Both the position numbers and the translations under genes were made by a program. A DNA stretch of 64,000 bases. Origin: Mesorhizobium sp. PAMC28654. GTDB lineage: Bacteria > Pseudomonadota > Alphaproteobacteria > Rhizobiales > Rhizobiaceae. Where the stretch lies: contig NZ_CP085135.1 of NCBI RefSeq assembly GCF_020616515.1, positions 5,255,001 through 5,319,000 on the forward strand, written 5' to 3'. The notes under the pieces are model-generated. The model saw only the letters and a program-made list of their open reading frames with translations. It was not told where the DNA came from and did not search any database. Of the stretch, positions 43,288 to 52,299 are shown one piece after another (within the stretch, counting starts at the first letter, position 1; every line of letters starts with the position of its first letter).

Positions 43288-44358
43288 TCAGCCGCCCTTG
43301 AACAACGACAGGATCGACTGCGAGGAGCTGTTGGCGATCGACAGGGACTGGATACCGAGCTGCTGCTGAACCTGGAGAGCCTGGAGCCGGGTCGATTCCT
43401 TGTTCATGTCGGCATCGACGAGCTGGCCGACGCCACGGTCGATGGAGTCCATCAGGCTCGAGGTAAAGGTCTTCTGCAGGTCGATGCTGCTCTTGGCCGA
43501 ACCAAGGATGGTGGCGGAGTTCGTCAGCTGGCCCATGACGTTGTCGATCTTGGTGACCATCTGCGTGATGATGTCGTCGGTAACGCCGGGTGCGGTGATG
43601 TCCACGTTGAAGGCGGAGACGTTGTCGATCTTGGTGGGGGTGCCGGTGACGGCGGCCTGCGCGGTGGTGTTGGCCAAGATGTCCGTGGCGCCGCCGGCGA
43701 TCGCGGTCGCATAGGCGGTGTCATACTGGGTCTGGGCAGCGCCGGTGGAATAGATGGAGGTCTTGCGATCGAGAGTGCCGGCGTTCTTCACGGCGGTTGA
43801 AAGGCCGGAATCGAACAGCTTGGTGCTCTCGACATCGATATCGATGGTTCCGAGCTGGACGGCGCCGGATGAGGAGCGGTTGAACGACGAGACGATCTTG
43901 GCATCAGCCTGCACGCCGTCATTGTTCACGGCGACCTGCTTGGACGTCACCGAAAGGAAATTCGAACCGGAAAAGGTGGCGCCATCGGCGAAGGACTTCA
44001 TCTGCGCCTGAAGCGCGGTGATTTCGGTCTGCGTCTTTGCCTTGGCGGCATCCGTCTGGCCGACGGTCGAAAGCAGCTTGGTCTTGATCTGGCTGATGGT
44101 CGTCAGCACGTTGGTCATGCCGGTGTAGGCGGTATCGACTTTCGAGGCGCCGAGGCCGAGTGCGTCTTGTACCGTCGACAGGGCCTGATTGTCCGAGCGC
44201 ATGGTGGTGGCGATCGACCAATAGGCGGCGTTGTCCGAGGCCTGGGAGACGCGGTAGCCTGTCGAGATGCGGGCTTGCGTCTGCTCAAGCGACTTGCTGG
44301 TCGCGTTGAGGCTTTGAAGTGCGGTCAACGCCGCGGCGTTGGTCATGATGCTCGACAA
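43288..44358 (-). CDS. Flagellin
   Basis: The 356-aa protein has the conserved flagellin ends (SSIMTNAAALTALQSLNATSK; RLQALQVQQQLGIQSLSIANSSSQSILSLF) with a variable centre, and no hypervariable D2/D3 as in enterics. A TTG at 44358 is the likely start: GAAGGAG stands 8 bases upstream, and the paralogue at 45737 starts at the same residue with ATG. The in-frame ATG at 44346 is the alternative. A perfect inverted repeat (44453-44482) lies about 95 bp upstream. Confidence 0.94.
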   Translation of the reverse strand: MSSIMTNAAALTALQSLNATSKSLEQTQARISTGYRVSQASDNAAYWSIATTMRSDNQALSTVQDALGLGASKVDTAYTGMTNVLTTISQIKTKLLSTVGQTDAAKAKTQTEITALQAQMKSFADGATFSGSNFLSVTSKQVAVNNDGVQADAKIVSSFNRSSSGAVQLGTIDIDVESTKLFDSGLSTAVKNAGTLDRKTSIYSTGAAQTQYDTAYATAIAGGATDILANTTAQAAVTGTPTKIDNVSAFNVDITAPGVTDDIITQMVTKIDNVMGQLTNSATILGSAKSSIDLQKTFTSSLMDSIDRGVGQLVDADMNKESTRLQALQVQQQLGIQSLSIANSSSQSILSLFKGG

Positions 44359-44452
44359 GAAAGTCGCTCCTTCTCAAAAATCCCGGATAGGCCTGTTCGA
44401 CAGTGGCATCGGCCTTGGGGAGGCTGATTCGCCTAGCTGTTGTAAGCTATTC

Positions 44453-44482
44453 GTTAACCATGACTAGCGCCACATGGTTAAC
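44453..44482. promoter_or_regulatory. Perfect 10-bp inverted repeat upstream of flagellin
   Basis: GTTAACCATG and CATGGTTAAC are separated by 10 nt. Each arm includes TTAACC, a half-site-like sequence for CtrA. A binding site for CtrA, Rem or another motility regulator is inferred only. Confidence 0.5.
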
Positions 44483-44681
44483 AGCCTATTAAAATCGGTA
44501 TTTTGAAGATTAAGACGACGAGCGTTCGCATCCGTTACTTCGTCCGCGAGAGACCTGGGGCGTCGCACCCGGAAACGGGTTCGTGCGACGCGATCGGACG
44601 GGACATGTATCCGCGGACTGTTGGGCACACCGGGGCAAGCCTAGCAAGCTTTCCCGGGCGACATGCTGCAGGCAAACGCAA

Positions 44682-44710
44682 ATCGGGCCGCGCTTGTGGC
44701 GCGGCCCGAT
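44682..44710 (-). terminator. Intrinsic terminator after upstream flagellin gene
   Basis: ATCGGGCCGCGC / GCGCGGCCCGAT forms a perfect 12-bp stem with a 5-nt loop, followed on the minus strand by a T-containing stretch (TTTGCGTTTG). It ends the transcript of the flagellin at 44745 about 35 bp after its stop. Confidence 0.85.
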
Positions 44711-44744
44711 TTTCTGGCGCTGTTCGTTGTTAGACGAGAGCGGA

Positions 44745-45737
44745 TTAGCGGAAGAGCGACATGATCGACTGCGTGGAACTGTTGGCGATCGACAGCGCCT
44801 GGACGCCGAGCTGCTGCTGGACCTGCAGGGCCTGCAGACGGGTCGATTCCTTGTTCATGTCGGCATCGACGAGCTGGCCAACGCCCCGATCGATGGAGTC
44901 CATCAGGTTCGAGGTGAAGGTCTTCTGCAGGTCGACGGAGCTCTTGGCGGCGCCGAGCGTGGTGGCGGCGTTCGTCATGTCCTTGAGCGCGGCGTCGACG
45001 ACCTTCATCTGGTCCGCGATCTGCGAGTCGCTGAAGCCTTTGCCCGTGGCTGAGTCGTAGACCTTCAGCGTGGCGACCGAATAGGTGTCGGTAGCCGTGG
45101 AAGCAGCGCCGGCGGTCGGATTCACTGCGGCGGTGGTAACGGCGGCACCGGTGCTGCCGAGACGGTCCGCGTCAAGAATGCCCTTCGCCGTTGGTGCGGC
45201 ACCGCTGTCATACAGCTTGATGCTTTCCACATTGACGTCGATCGTCGAGATCGACGACGCACCGGAAGCATCGCGGTTGAAGGCGGAAACGATCTTGACG
45301 TCGGCTGCCGTGCCCGAAGCGGTCGACACCGAGAGCATGTTGGTGCCGGAGAAGGTGGCGCCATCGGCGTAGGACTTCAACTGCTTCTGAAGCGCGGCGA
45401 TTTCGGTCTGGGTCTTTTCCTTGTCGGCGTCGGTCTGGCCGTAGGACGCGACCAGCTTCGTCTTGATCTGGTTGAGGGTGTCGATCGAGCTGTTCATGCC
45501 GGTGTAGGCGGTGTCGACCTTGGAAGCGCCGAGGCCGAGCGCGTCCGAAACGGTGGACATCGCCTGGTTGTCGGAGCGCATCGTGGTGGCGATCGACCAG
45601 TAGGCGGCGTTGTCCGAGGCCTGCGAAACGCGGTAGCCGGTCGAGATGCGGGCCTGGGTCTCCTGGAGGGATTTGCTGGTGGCGTTAAGGCTCTGCAGCG
45701 CCGTCAACGCGGCGGTGTTCGTCATGATGCTGGACAT
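44745..45737 (-). CDS. Flagellin
   Basis: This 330-aa paralogue of the flagellin at 43288 is nearly identical at both ends (SSIMTNTAALTALQSLNATSK; RLQALQVQQQLGVQALSIANSSTQSIMSLF). It differs in the central part, where it is shorter. Two flagellins in tandem are usual in rhizobial complex filaments. Start ATG 45737 has AAGGTACG upstream. A hairpin in the mRNA leader (45772-45792) may be an FlbT target. Confidence 0.95.
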   Translation of the reverse strand: MSSIMTNTAALTALQSLNATSKSLQETQARISTGYRVSQASDNAAYWSIATTMRSDNQAMSTVSDALGLGASKVDTAYTGMNSSIDTLNQIKTKLVASYGQTDADKEKTQTEIAALQKQLKSYADGATFSGTNMLSVSTASGTAADVKIVSAFNRDASGASSISTIDVNVESIKLYDSGAAPTAKGILDADRLGSTGAAVTTAAVNPTAGAASTATDTYSVATLKVYDSATGKGFSDSQIADQMKVVDAALKDMTNAATTLGAAKSSVDLQKTFTSNLMDSIDRGVGQLVDADMNKESTRLQALQVQQQLGVQALSIANSSTQSIMSLFR

Positions 45738-45771
45738 GGTACTCGTACCTTGATTTTACACGTCTTTTTTT

Positions 45772-45792
45772 CATACCGGCTTTTCCGGTATG
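45772..45792 (-). promoter_or_regulatory. 5' UTR hairpin of flagellin mRNA
   Basis: CATACCGG and CCGGTATG form an 8-bp perfect stem with a 5-nt loop 34 nt before the flagellin ATG. An A-rich run follows on the minus strand, so it is not a terminator in that direction. It may be a binding site for FlbT or act on mRNA stability. Confidence 0.5.
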
Positions 45793-45990
45793 ACGGTGCG
45801 GCATCATGCCAATGATCGCTCAATTCGATCACCCGCCATCTGTCAGTGACTATGCGGGCAAGTTCCTACCAAAGGACTAAATCCGAGGGTTAACCGGAAA
45901 TATCTTGCGTAAAATTTTGGGCGACTGACGCCATGCGCCACCCGGGCGCTTGGCGCGCCCTGGCCAGATGCCGCATCCGGGCTACGGCGG

Positions 45991-46722
45991 TCAGGTGAAG
46001 GAGCGCACCAGGCTTCCGACGAGCAGGTTCCAGCCGTCGATCAGGACGAAGAACAAGATCTTGAAGGGCAGCGATACGACCGTTGGCGGCAACATCATCA
46101 TGCCCATGGCCATCGTGATGGTGGCGACGATGAGATCGATGACCAGAAACGGCAAGACGATCAGGAAGCCTATCTCGAAACCGCGCCGGATCTCGGAGAT
46201 CATGAAGGCGGGCACGAGGATGCGAAGATCGACGGTTTCCTTGGCGACGACCTGGCCGCGTTCACGCGCGAGATCGGCGAAAAGGTCGAAATCCTTGTCG
46301 CGCACATTGTGCAGCATGAAGGTGCGGAACGGGTCCGATATCTTCTCGAACGCTTCGGTCTGGCTGATCTGGTTGTCCATCAGCGGCTTGACGCCGGTGT
46401 TCCAGGCCTGATCGAAGGTCGGCGCCATGACATAGAAGGTCATGAACAGCGACAGCGAGATGAGGATCAGGTTGGCCGGCGTCGACTGCAGGCCGATGCC
46501 GGCACGCAGGATCGAGAAGGCAATGACGAAGCGGGTGAAGCTCGTCACCATGATGAGCAGGCCCGGCGCCACTGACAGCACGGTGAGCAGGCCGAACATC
46601 TGGATGATATAGCCGACCGTGGTGCCATCGGCCTTGCCGATGCCGCCGAAGTCCAGTTGCTGGGCGCCGGCGACGGAGGTGGCGGCGACGATGAGTGCGG
46701 TGGCGACGATGAGTTTTCTCAT
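45991..46722 (-). CDS. fliP: Flagellar biosynthesis protein FliP
   Basis: The 243-aa protein has a cleavable-type signal sequence (MRKLIVATALIVAATSVAGA) and the FliP signatures TSFTRFVIAFSILRAGIG and the C-terminal IGFLIVLPFLVIDLIVATITMAMGMMMLPP. It is the core of the export channel. Its start overlaps the fliL stop by 4 nt. It is the last gene of the flgF-to-fliP group. Confidence 0.96.
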   Translation of the reverse strand: MRKLIVATALIVAATSVAGAQQLDFGGIGKADGTTVGYIIQMFGLLTVLSVAPGLLIMVTSFTRFVIAFSILRAGIGLQSTPANLILISLSLFMTFYVMAPTFDQAWNTGVKPLMDNQISQTEAFEKISDPFRTFMLHNVRDKDFDLFADLARERGQVVAKETVDLRILVPAFMISEIRRGFEIGFLIVLPFLVIDLIVATITMAMGMMMLPPTVVSLPFKILFFVLIDGWNLLVGSLVRSFT

Positions 46723-47228
46723 TCGAGCAGCAATGTCCTGATGAGAACCTGTTTGACGTGACCGCCGCCGCGGATCGCGGCGCGTTCCTCGAGGTCGGCC
46801 TTCAGATGCTGATAGCCGCTGGCGCCTTCGATCTGATGCATCTTCAAGGTGCGCACGTAGGCCATGAGATCCTGCTGGATCTGCTCGGCAAGCGCGGGCG
46901 GCTGTGGCGCGTCATAAACCACGGAGACCTCGAGCCGTATCCACATGTCGGCCGGCGAGGCCAGGTTCGTGGTGATCGGGGCAAGCGCGACAAGCGTCGA
47001 TGCGGCAGCCGCGCCATGCGCGCCGCCACCTTCGGGTTTCGCGCCTTCGGTGTGCTTGGCTTCGGTCGCGGTGGCCGGAGGCACGACATCCGGGCCCTGG
47101 GCCGCCTTGAGGTAGTCTCCCGACATCCAGCCCATGCCGATGGCGGCGACCGTCACCGCCATGAGCATGGCGATCTGGATGACAAGGGAAGGACCCTTGC
47201 CGGGCTGAACCTGTTCGACATTGGCCAT
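46719..47228 (-). CDS. fliL: Flagellar basal body-associated protein FliL
   Basis: The 169-aa single-pass protein has a membrane helix (about 15-38), an Ala/Thr-rich linker and a periplasmic domain (ITTNLASPADMWIRLEVSVVYD, LKMHQIEGASGYQHLKADLEERA, VLIRTLLLE). FliL supports stator function. ATG 47228 with GGAGA is chosen over an upstream start at 47324. It follows flgH by 16 bp. Confidence 0.92.
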   Translation of the reverse strand: MANVEQVQPGKGPSLVIQIAMLMAVTVAAIGMGWMSGDYLKAAQGPDVVPPATATEAKHTEGAKPEGGGAHGAAAASTLVALAPITTNLASPADMWIRLEVSVVYDAPQPPALAEQIQQDLMAYVRTLKMHQIEGASGYQHLKADLEERAAIRGGGHVKQVLIRTLLLE

Positions 47229-47244
47229 GGCGATTTCTCCGGGC

Positions 47245-47952
47245 CTAGAACGGCAGGACCTGGTCGAGAATCTGCTGACCGTAGGCAGGTTGCTGGACCT
47301 CGGTGATGCGGCCGCGCCCGCCATAGGAGATGCGCGCTTCGGCGATGCGTTCGTAGGGGATCGTGTTCTCCGCGCCGATGTCGGCTGGCCGCACGATGCC
47401 GGCGATGGTCAGCACCCTGAGTTCGGCGTTGACGCGCACTTCCTGCGAGCCCTTGATCATCAGATTGCCATTCGGCAGGACGTCGATGACGATGGCGGCG
47501 ACATTGAGTTCAAGCGTTTCCGATCGCTTGATCTCGCCGTCGGCGGTCGTGTCCGTGCCGGAGCTCAGAGCGCCAGAACCCTTGCCGGCGGTGCTCAGCT
47601 TGTCCCATTGCGCGCTGATGTCGAAGCCGAGCTTGCGGTTGGCGGTGCGGCTCCTGTCGTTCTGGTTCTTGAAATTGGCCCTGTCGTTGATCTTGATCTT
47701 GACGGTCAGGATGTCGCCCTGCGACAGCGCGCGCGGATCGGTGAACAGCCGGCTCTGGCGGTCGTCCCACAGCGAGAATTTCTTGACTGGCGGCGCGGGC
47801 GACTGTGGATAGCGGTAGAGCGAGCCGGTTGTGCCGTCGGCGATGCCGGAGCCGACCGGCGACAGCGACGGTTCCCGGCCGACCTCCCTGAGATCGGTAC
47901 CGCAGCCCGACAGCATGGTCACAGCAAGCAGGATGAACGTTTTGCGGATCAT
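47245..47952 (-). CDS. flgH: Flagellar L-ring lipoprotein FlgH
   Basis: The 235-aa outer-membrane lipoprotein has a type II signal with lipobox LSGC (Cys17). The mature part has SLWDDRQSRLFTDPRALSQGDILTVKI and the end IRPADIGAENTIPYERIAEARISYGGRG region. It forms the L ring around the rod. ATG 47952 overlaps the motE stop by 4 nt. Confidence 0.94.
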   Translation of the reverse strand: MIRKTFILLAVTMLSGCGTDLREVGREPSLSPVGSGIADGTTGSLYRYPQSPAPPVKKFSLWDDRQSRLFTDPRALSQGDILTVKIKINDRANFKNQNDRSRTANRKLGFDISAQWDKLSTAGKGSGALSSGTDTTADGEIKRSETLELNVAAIVIDVLPNGNLMIKGSQEVRVNAELRVLTIAGIVRPADIGAENTIPYERIAEARISYGGRGRITEVQQPAYGQQILDQVLPF

Positions 47953-48530
47953 GACGGATCTACCCTTCGGGCTGCGCTGGCCATGATGCCGGTGAGCGTG
48001 GCCGCCGCCTTCTGGTCCATTTCGTTGAGGATGACTCCCGCCTTGCGCGAATCGAGCTTCATCAGGATGGCTGCCGCGAGGTCGGCATTGACGATAGCCA
48101 GGCGTTCGGCCGCGGCATCGGGCTTCATGTCGGCATAGATCTTGACGATGCCGTCCTGGGCGCGGGCCAGGAAGACCTCGCGCCGTTTCAGCCATGTCTC
48201 GTATTCGGCCCGCTTCTCCTCCAGCGCCTTCATGCGCTGGTCTATGCCTGTCTGCAGCTGTTTCAGCTCCTCGGCCTGCAGGGCATAGCGGCGATCGCGC
48301 GCGGCGTCGGCGATGTTGGAACAGAAGCGCTGGATTTCGCTTTCGTCCGGCTTGGCCTCGCGGGCCAGCTGCCGCGACGCCTCGGCTGGCTGAGCTCCGG
48401 GCAGCACCTGGCGAACCGTGTCGTCGCCGCGTGCGGGACCACCCACTGAAAGTGCCGCTGCAAGCACCGGCGCGGCGAGGGCCAGCCAGGGAATGCGGCG
48501 ACTGTGCTTGTGAGGGAGGGAGGGGGTCAT
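47949..48530 (-). CDS. motE: MotE, chaperone for MotC
   Basis: The 193-aa protein has a signal or anchor helix (about 12-32), a long coiled coil (about 80-125, QAEELKQLQTGIDQRMKALEEKRAEYE) and a C-terminal MgtE-N-like region (ADLAAAILMKLDSRKAGVILNEMDQKAAATLTGIM). This matches MotE, the periplasmic chaperone of MotC, which lies between flgI and flgH in relatives exactly as here. Confidence 0.87.
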   Translation of the reverse strand: MTPSLPHKHSRRIPWLALAAPVLAAALSVGGPARGDDTVRQVLPGAQPAEASRQLAREAKPDESEIQRFCSNIADAARDRRYALQAEELKQLQTGIDQRMKALEEKRAEYETWLKRREVFLARAQDGIVKIYADMKPDAAAERLAIVNADLAAAILMKLDSRKAGVILNEMDQKAAATLTGIMASAARRVDPS

Positions 48531-48539
48531 CGGCGTCGC

Positions 48540-49781
48540 CTATTGGAGAACCAGGTCGGCCTGCAGCGCGCCGGCCGATTTGATGCCTTGGAGGATGGCG
48601 ATGATGCCGTCCGGCTTGACACCGAGACGATTGAGGCCGGACACGAGCGTCTCGAGATCGGGCCCGTCAAGCACGGCGATGCGTGCGTCGGGCCTGGAGG
48701 CATCGATGGCGGTGAACGGCTCGACGGCGGTCTGGCCTTTCGAGAAAGGCTCGGGCTGGACGACGCGCGGCGCTTCTGTGATGCGCACGGTCAGCGTGCC
48801 ATGGCTGATGGCAACCCGCGAGATCTTGACATCATTGCCGATGACGATGGTGCCGGTGCGTTCGTCGATGACGACACGGGCCGGCCCGTCGGCCTCGACC
48901 ACCAGGTTTTCGATCTCGGCATAGAAGCGCGCCGCCGAAACATTCTTCGGCCGCCTGATCTGCACCGTGCGCGCGTCGCGCTCCGCGGCCACGCGCATGC
49001 CGAAGCGTTGGCTGGTGTAGTCGTTGACAGCGTCGGCGATGCGCACGGCGGTCGAGAAATCGGGATTGCGAAGCTGCAGGGTGAGCGTCGCCTGGTCGTC
49101 GAACTCAGCCTTCACGGCGCGCTCGACGATGGCGCCGTTCGGCACGCGGCCGGCCGTCGGCACGCCCTGTGTCAATTGCTGGGCCTGGCCCTGCGCGGTG
49201 AAGCCCGAAACGATGACCGAGCCCTGGCCCACGGCGTAGATCTCGCCGTCGGCGGCTTTCAGAGGCGTCATGATCAGCGTGCCGCCGGCGAGCGACGTGG
49301 CATCGCCCATCGAGGACACGTCGATGTCTATACGGGCGCCCGACTGGACGTATGGCGGCATGTTGGCGGTGACGATGACGGCCGCGACGTTCTTGGCGCG
49401 GGCGCTGCCACCCTCGGTGGCGATGCCGAGATTCTCGAGCATGGCGCGGATCGACTGTTCGGTGAATGGCGAGTTGCGCAGGCTGTCGCCCGACCCCGCC
49501 AGGCCGATCACCAGGCCGTAGCCGACAAGCTGGTTGTCGCGCGAGCTCTGCAACTGCGCGATGTCCTTGATGCGTGAGGCGACCTGGCCGGGCGGAAGCG
49601 AACTTGGCCCGGACGAGACGCGGAACATGCGGCTCGTGGTCGCCGGATCGTATTCCGGATCGTTGAACGCGCCGCCATCCCTGGCGGCAAGCTCGCGCTT
49701 GGCCTTGGGGGTCAGGCCGTCGGCCAGCGCCGGCTGCAGCCCAAGCAGCGCCGCGAGCGCAAGGACAAATCCACGTTTCAT
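48540..49781 (-). CDS. flgI: Flagellar P-ring protein FlgI
   Basis: The 413-aa periplasmic protein has a signal peptide (about 1-20), the FlgI core from SRIKDIAQLQSSRDNQLVGYGLVIGLAGSGD to the end, and VSSMGDATSLAGGTLIMTPL. Between signal and core lies a roughly 45-residue extension (residues 22-66) not usual in FlgI (about 370 aa). The P ring bushes the rod in peptidoglycan. It overlaps the flgA stop by 4 nt. Confidence 0.94.
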   Translation of the reverse strand: MKRGFVLALAALLGLQPALADGLTPKAKRELAARDGGAFNDPEYDPATTSRMFRVSSGPSSLPPGQVASRIKDIAQLQSSRDNQLVGYGLVIGLAGSGDSLRNSPFTEQSIRAMLENLGIATEGGSARAKNVAAVIVTANMPPYVQSGARIDIDVSSMGDATSLAGGTLIMTPLKAADGEIYAVGQGSVIVSGFTAQGQAQQLTQGVPTAGRVPNGAIVERAVKAEFDDQATLTLQLRNPDFSTAVRIADAVNDYTSQRFGMRVAAERDARTVQIRRPKNVSAARFYAEIENLVVEADGPARVVIDERTGTIVIGNDVKISRVAISHGTLTVRITEAPRVVQPEPFSKGQTAVEPFTAIDASRPDARIAVLDGPDLETLVSGLNRLGVKPDGIIAILQGIKSAGALQADLVLQ

Positions 49782-50281
49782 GAGGCGCTGACCCGGATGG
49801 TTCCGTCGGCCATGACCGTGCCGGAGAGGATCTTGCCGCTGTCGATGTTGCGAACCTTGACCAGATCGCCGGCGGCGCCCGGCTGCAGCGTCACGGCGGT
49901 GGCGGAAATGGTGAGCGTGCCGGCGGTGAAGAAGACCTGGACGGCGGCACCCTGCTCGACCAGCCAGGCCTCGCGGATGGCGCTGGTCGGTATGTAGCGG
50001 CCCGGCAGCAATGTACGCTTGGCGACCTTGCCGTCGAGTTGTTGCGCACGGGTCGCGACCGCGTCGGGCTTCTGCCTGCCCGGCATCAGTGTCACCTCTT
50101 TCAAGGCGTCGGGTCCTATGGTCTCGCCGGGATAGATGACGCGGTTCGGTATAAGCACGACCTCGCCCGCCGCCTCATTGGCGGCCGGCTTTGCGGCATC
50201 CTGGGCAATGGCGGGCATGCTGGCGGTTGCCAGTACGATGGCCAGTGCGACGTTGCGGAGGATGCGGGTCGGCGCGAACAT
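49778..50281 (-). CDS. flgA: P-ring assembly chaperone FlgA
   Basis: The 167-aa periplasmic chaperone has a signal peptide (RNVALAIVLATASMPAIAQ) and a SAF-like C-terminal domain (VVLIPNRVIYPGETIGPDALKEV, LPGRYIPTSAIREAWLVEQGAAVQV). It assists P-ring (FlgI) assembly and is coupled to flgI by a 4-nt overlap. It starts six bases after the flgG stop. Confidence 0.92.
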   Translation of the reverse strand: MFAPTRILRNVALAIVLATASMPAIAQDAAKPAANEAAGEVVLIPNRVIYPGETIGPDALKEVTLMPGRQKPDAVATRAQQLDGKVAKRTLLPGRYIPTSAIREAWLVEQGAAVQVFFTAGTLTISATAVTLQPGAAGDLVKVRNIDSGKILSGTVMADGTIRVSAS

Positions 50282-50287
50282 CTTTGT

Positions 50288-51076
50288 TTACCTGATGTTC
50301 TTGGAGACGACGGACGCCATGTCATCGGCCGCCTGGATGACCTTGGAGTTCATCTCATAGGCGCGCTGCGCCGAGATCAACTCGGTGATTTCCTTGACCG
50401 GATCGACGTTAGAGGCTTCGAGATAACCCTGCTGGACCGAGGCAAAGCCTGGATCGCCCGGCACGCCGACATTGGCCGGGCCCGAGGCCGCCGTTTCCTG
50501 GAAGAGGTTATCGCCGAGCGGCGCGAGGCCCGCTTCATTTGCGAAATTGGCGATCTGAAGCTGACCGAGGGTCTGCAGATTGGTCTGGCCGTCGATGCGC
50601 GCGAAGACCTGCCCCGTCTTGTTGACGATCACTTCCACCGCGTCGGTTGGAACGGTGATCGCCGGGATGACGTTGGCGCCATTGGCGGTCACCAACTGCC
50701 CGGTGGCGTTGGTGTTGAGGGCGCCGGCGCGGCTGTAGAGCGTGCCGCCATCCGAGCCTTCGATCTGGAACCAGCCGCGGCCGGTGAGTGCAAGGTCGAA
50801 ACTGTTGCCGGTGCTGGTCAGTTCGCCCTGGGTGTGCACGTTGCGCACCGCGGTCGTCTTCACACCGAGGCCGATCGAAACGCCCTCGGGAACGAGAGAC
50901 GCATTGGCGCGGTTGGGAACGCCCTGCGTGCGGTCGACCTGGTAGAGCAGATCGGAGAATTCGGCGCGGGCGCGCTTGTAGCCGGTGGTGTTGATGTTGG
51001 CGATGTTGTTGGCGATGACTTCCAGGTTGGTCTGCTGGGCATTCATGCCGGTGGCGGCGATGGCGAGTGCTTTCAT
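50288..51076 (-). CDS. flgG: Distal rod protein FlgG
   Basis: The 262-aa protein begins [20 protein letters not shown] with the [19 protein letters not shown] motif and ends [31 protein letters not shown], all standard for FlgG. It forms the distal rod between rings and hook. It lies seven bases after the fliE stop. Confidence 0.95.
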   Translation of the reverse strand: MKALAIAATGMNAQQTNLEVIANNIANINTTGYKRARAEFSDLLYQVDRTQGVPNRANASLVPEGVSIGLGVKTTAVRNVHTQGELTSTGNSFDLALTGRGWFQIEGSDGGTLYSRAGALNTNATGQLVTANGANVIPAITVPTDAVEVIVNKTGQVFARIDGQTNLQTLGQLQIANFANEAGLAPLGDNLFQETAASGPANVGVPGDPGFASVQQGYLEASNVDPVKEITELISAQRAYEMNSKVIQAADDMASVVSKNIR

Positions 51077-51083
51077 GATGTCC

Positions 51084-51410
51084 TCAGATGCCCATGCGGC
51101 TGACTTCTAGATACGCGGAGACGACCTTGTCGCGGATGGCGACGGCCGTCTGGAGGGCTTGCTGGGCGCTCATGACGGCGTCGACCACCTGGCGGGTGTC
51201 GGCATCGCCCTTCAGCGCCTGCATCGACACCTGCTCGGCATTCTGCAGCGTATTGACTGTCTTCGAAGCCGCCTGGCTGACCGCCTCGGCGAACGTGGTG
51301 CCAAGGTTGCCGCCGGCCTGCGATGTGGCGGCGCCCGGAAACAGGCTCGCCCCGTCGGCGCCGTCGGTCGTGGGGTTCAGTTTCAGCGCGCCGATGCCGG
51401 TTACGATCAT
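51084..51410 (-). CDS. fliE: Hook-basal body complex protein FliE
   Basis: The 108-aa FliE has the C-terminal helix [33 protein letters not shown] characteristic of the family (a 20-residue core motif [19 protein letters not shown]). It joins MS ring and rod. Its start overlaps the flgC stop by 4 nt. Confidence 0.93.
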   Translation of the reverse strand: MIVTGIGALKLNPTTDGADGASLFPGAATSQAGGNLGTTFAEAVSQAASKTVNTLQNAEQVSMQALKGDADTRQVVDAVMSAQQALQTAVAIRDKVVSAYLEVSRMGI

Positions 51411-51823
51411 TGGTTCCTCATCAGGTCGATGGTCATGGAAATAAGGTCGCGCGCCTGCTTGATGACCTGAAGGTTAGCCTCGTAGGAGCGGTTGGCCTCG
51501 GTCATGTCGGCCATTTCGATCAGCGGGTTGACGTTGGGCATCTTGACGTAGCCCTTGTCGTCGGCGGCCTCGTTGCCCGGCTGGAATTCGACGGGAAAAT
51601 CCGAGGGATCGCGATCGATCGAACCGACCTGGACGAGCGAACCGCCCGTTGCCTGGTCGAGTTGCGAGACGAAGCTGATGGTCTTGCGGCGATAGGGCTC
51701 CGAACCCGGTCCGGTGCCCGTGGACTGCGCATTGGCAAGGTTTTCCGAAACCACGCGCAAGCGTTCCGATTGGACGCCGAGGCCCGATGCCGCGACTTTG
51801 AGTGCTGCGGTCAGTGCGTCCAT
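51407..51823 (-). CDS. flgC: Proximal rod protein FlgC
   Basis: The 138-aa rod protein has the N-terminal [29 protein letters not shown] motif and the C-terminal [21 protein letters not shown] helix. It works with FlgB and FlgF in the proximal rod. It lies two bases after the flgB stop. Confidence 0.95.
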   Translation of the reverse strand: MDALTAALKVAASGLGVQSERLRVVSENLANAQSTGTGPGSEPYRRKTISFVSQLDQATGGSLVQVGSIDRDPSDFPVEFQPGNEAADDKGYVKMPNVNPLIEMADMTEANRSYEANLQVIKQARDLISMTIDLMRNQ

Positions 51824-51825
51824 GG

Positions 51826-52206
51826 TCAGGTCTTTACCGCCATCATCATCATCGAATGGAATGCCTTGACGATCGCGGTGTTGAGCTCGAAGGCGCGGCG
51901 GACCTCGCCGGCCTTCATCAGTTCGTTTTCAACGACGACCGTGTTCTTGGATGGCAGGATCACGCCGTTGGGTTCGTCCGGCTTGACCCTGAAGCCTGCA
52001 TTGGTCGCCTCGCCGCCAAGATGTCCGGCCTCGGTTGCCTGCAGCGACACCGCCGCGCGGTCGAGCACCTTCTCGAAGGGCTCGACATCATTTGCCGTGT
52101 AGCCTGGCGTGTTGGCATTGGCGATGTTGCCGGCAATAGCCGACTGGCGCACGGCCAGCCATTGCGACTGCTTGGTGGCAAGATCGAAAAGGGTAACGGG
52201 CTCCAT
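51826..52206 (-). CDS. flgB: Proximal rod protein FlgB
   Basis: The 126-aa protein has the FlgB motif [28 protein letters not shown] and the C-terminal helix [20 protein letters not shown]. It begins the flgB-flgC-fliE-flgG series. There is 93 bp between its start and the unknown gene upstream, enough for a separate promoter, but transcription from flgF is as likely. Confidence 0.94.
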   Translation of the reverse strand: MEPVTLFDLATKQSQWLAVRQSAIAGNIANANTPGYTANDVEPFEKVLDRAAVSLQATEAGHLGGEATNAGFRVKPDEPNGVILPSKNTVVVENELMKAGEVRRAFELNTAIVKAFHSMMMMAVKT

Positions 52207-52299
52207 GGGAATCTCCGGGGTAGGTGTCCCGAAGACTAGGCCGCCAGTCTTGCGCGGACCTTGCGGAGAGCCTGGCGCCGTCTTCGGCGCCGAGCCGGA

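Larger units (their letters stand above)
44359..44744. promoter_or_regulatory. Intergenic region between the two flagellin genes
   Basis: This 386-bp gap holds no gene. It contains the leader and promoter of the downstream flagellin (44359-44500), the perfect inverted repeat GTTAACCATG-N10-CATGGTTAAC (44453-44482), and the upstream flagellin's terminator (44682-44710). The part 44500-44680 shows nothing recognisable. Confidence 0.7.

Noticed and set aside
45765..45792. Plus-strand terminator near the flagellin start
   Set aside because: The T run precedes the hairpin on the plus strand and becomes an A run after it on the minus strand, so it is a terminator in neither direction.
45880..45900. 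TTAACC near 45888 as a second CtrA site
   Set aside because: Only one half site with no second TTAA at 7 nt spacing.
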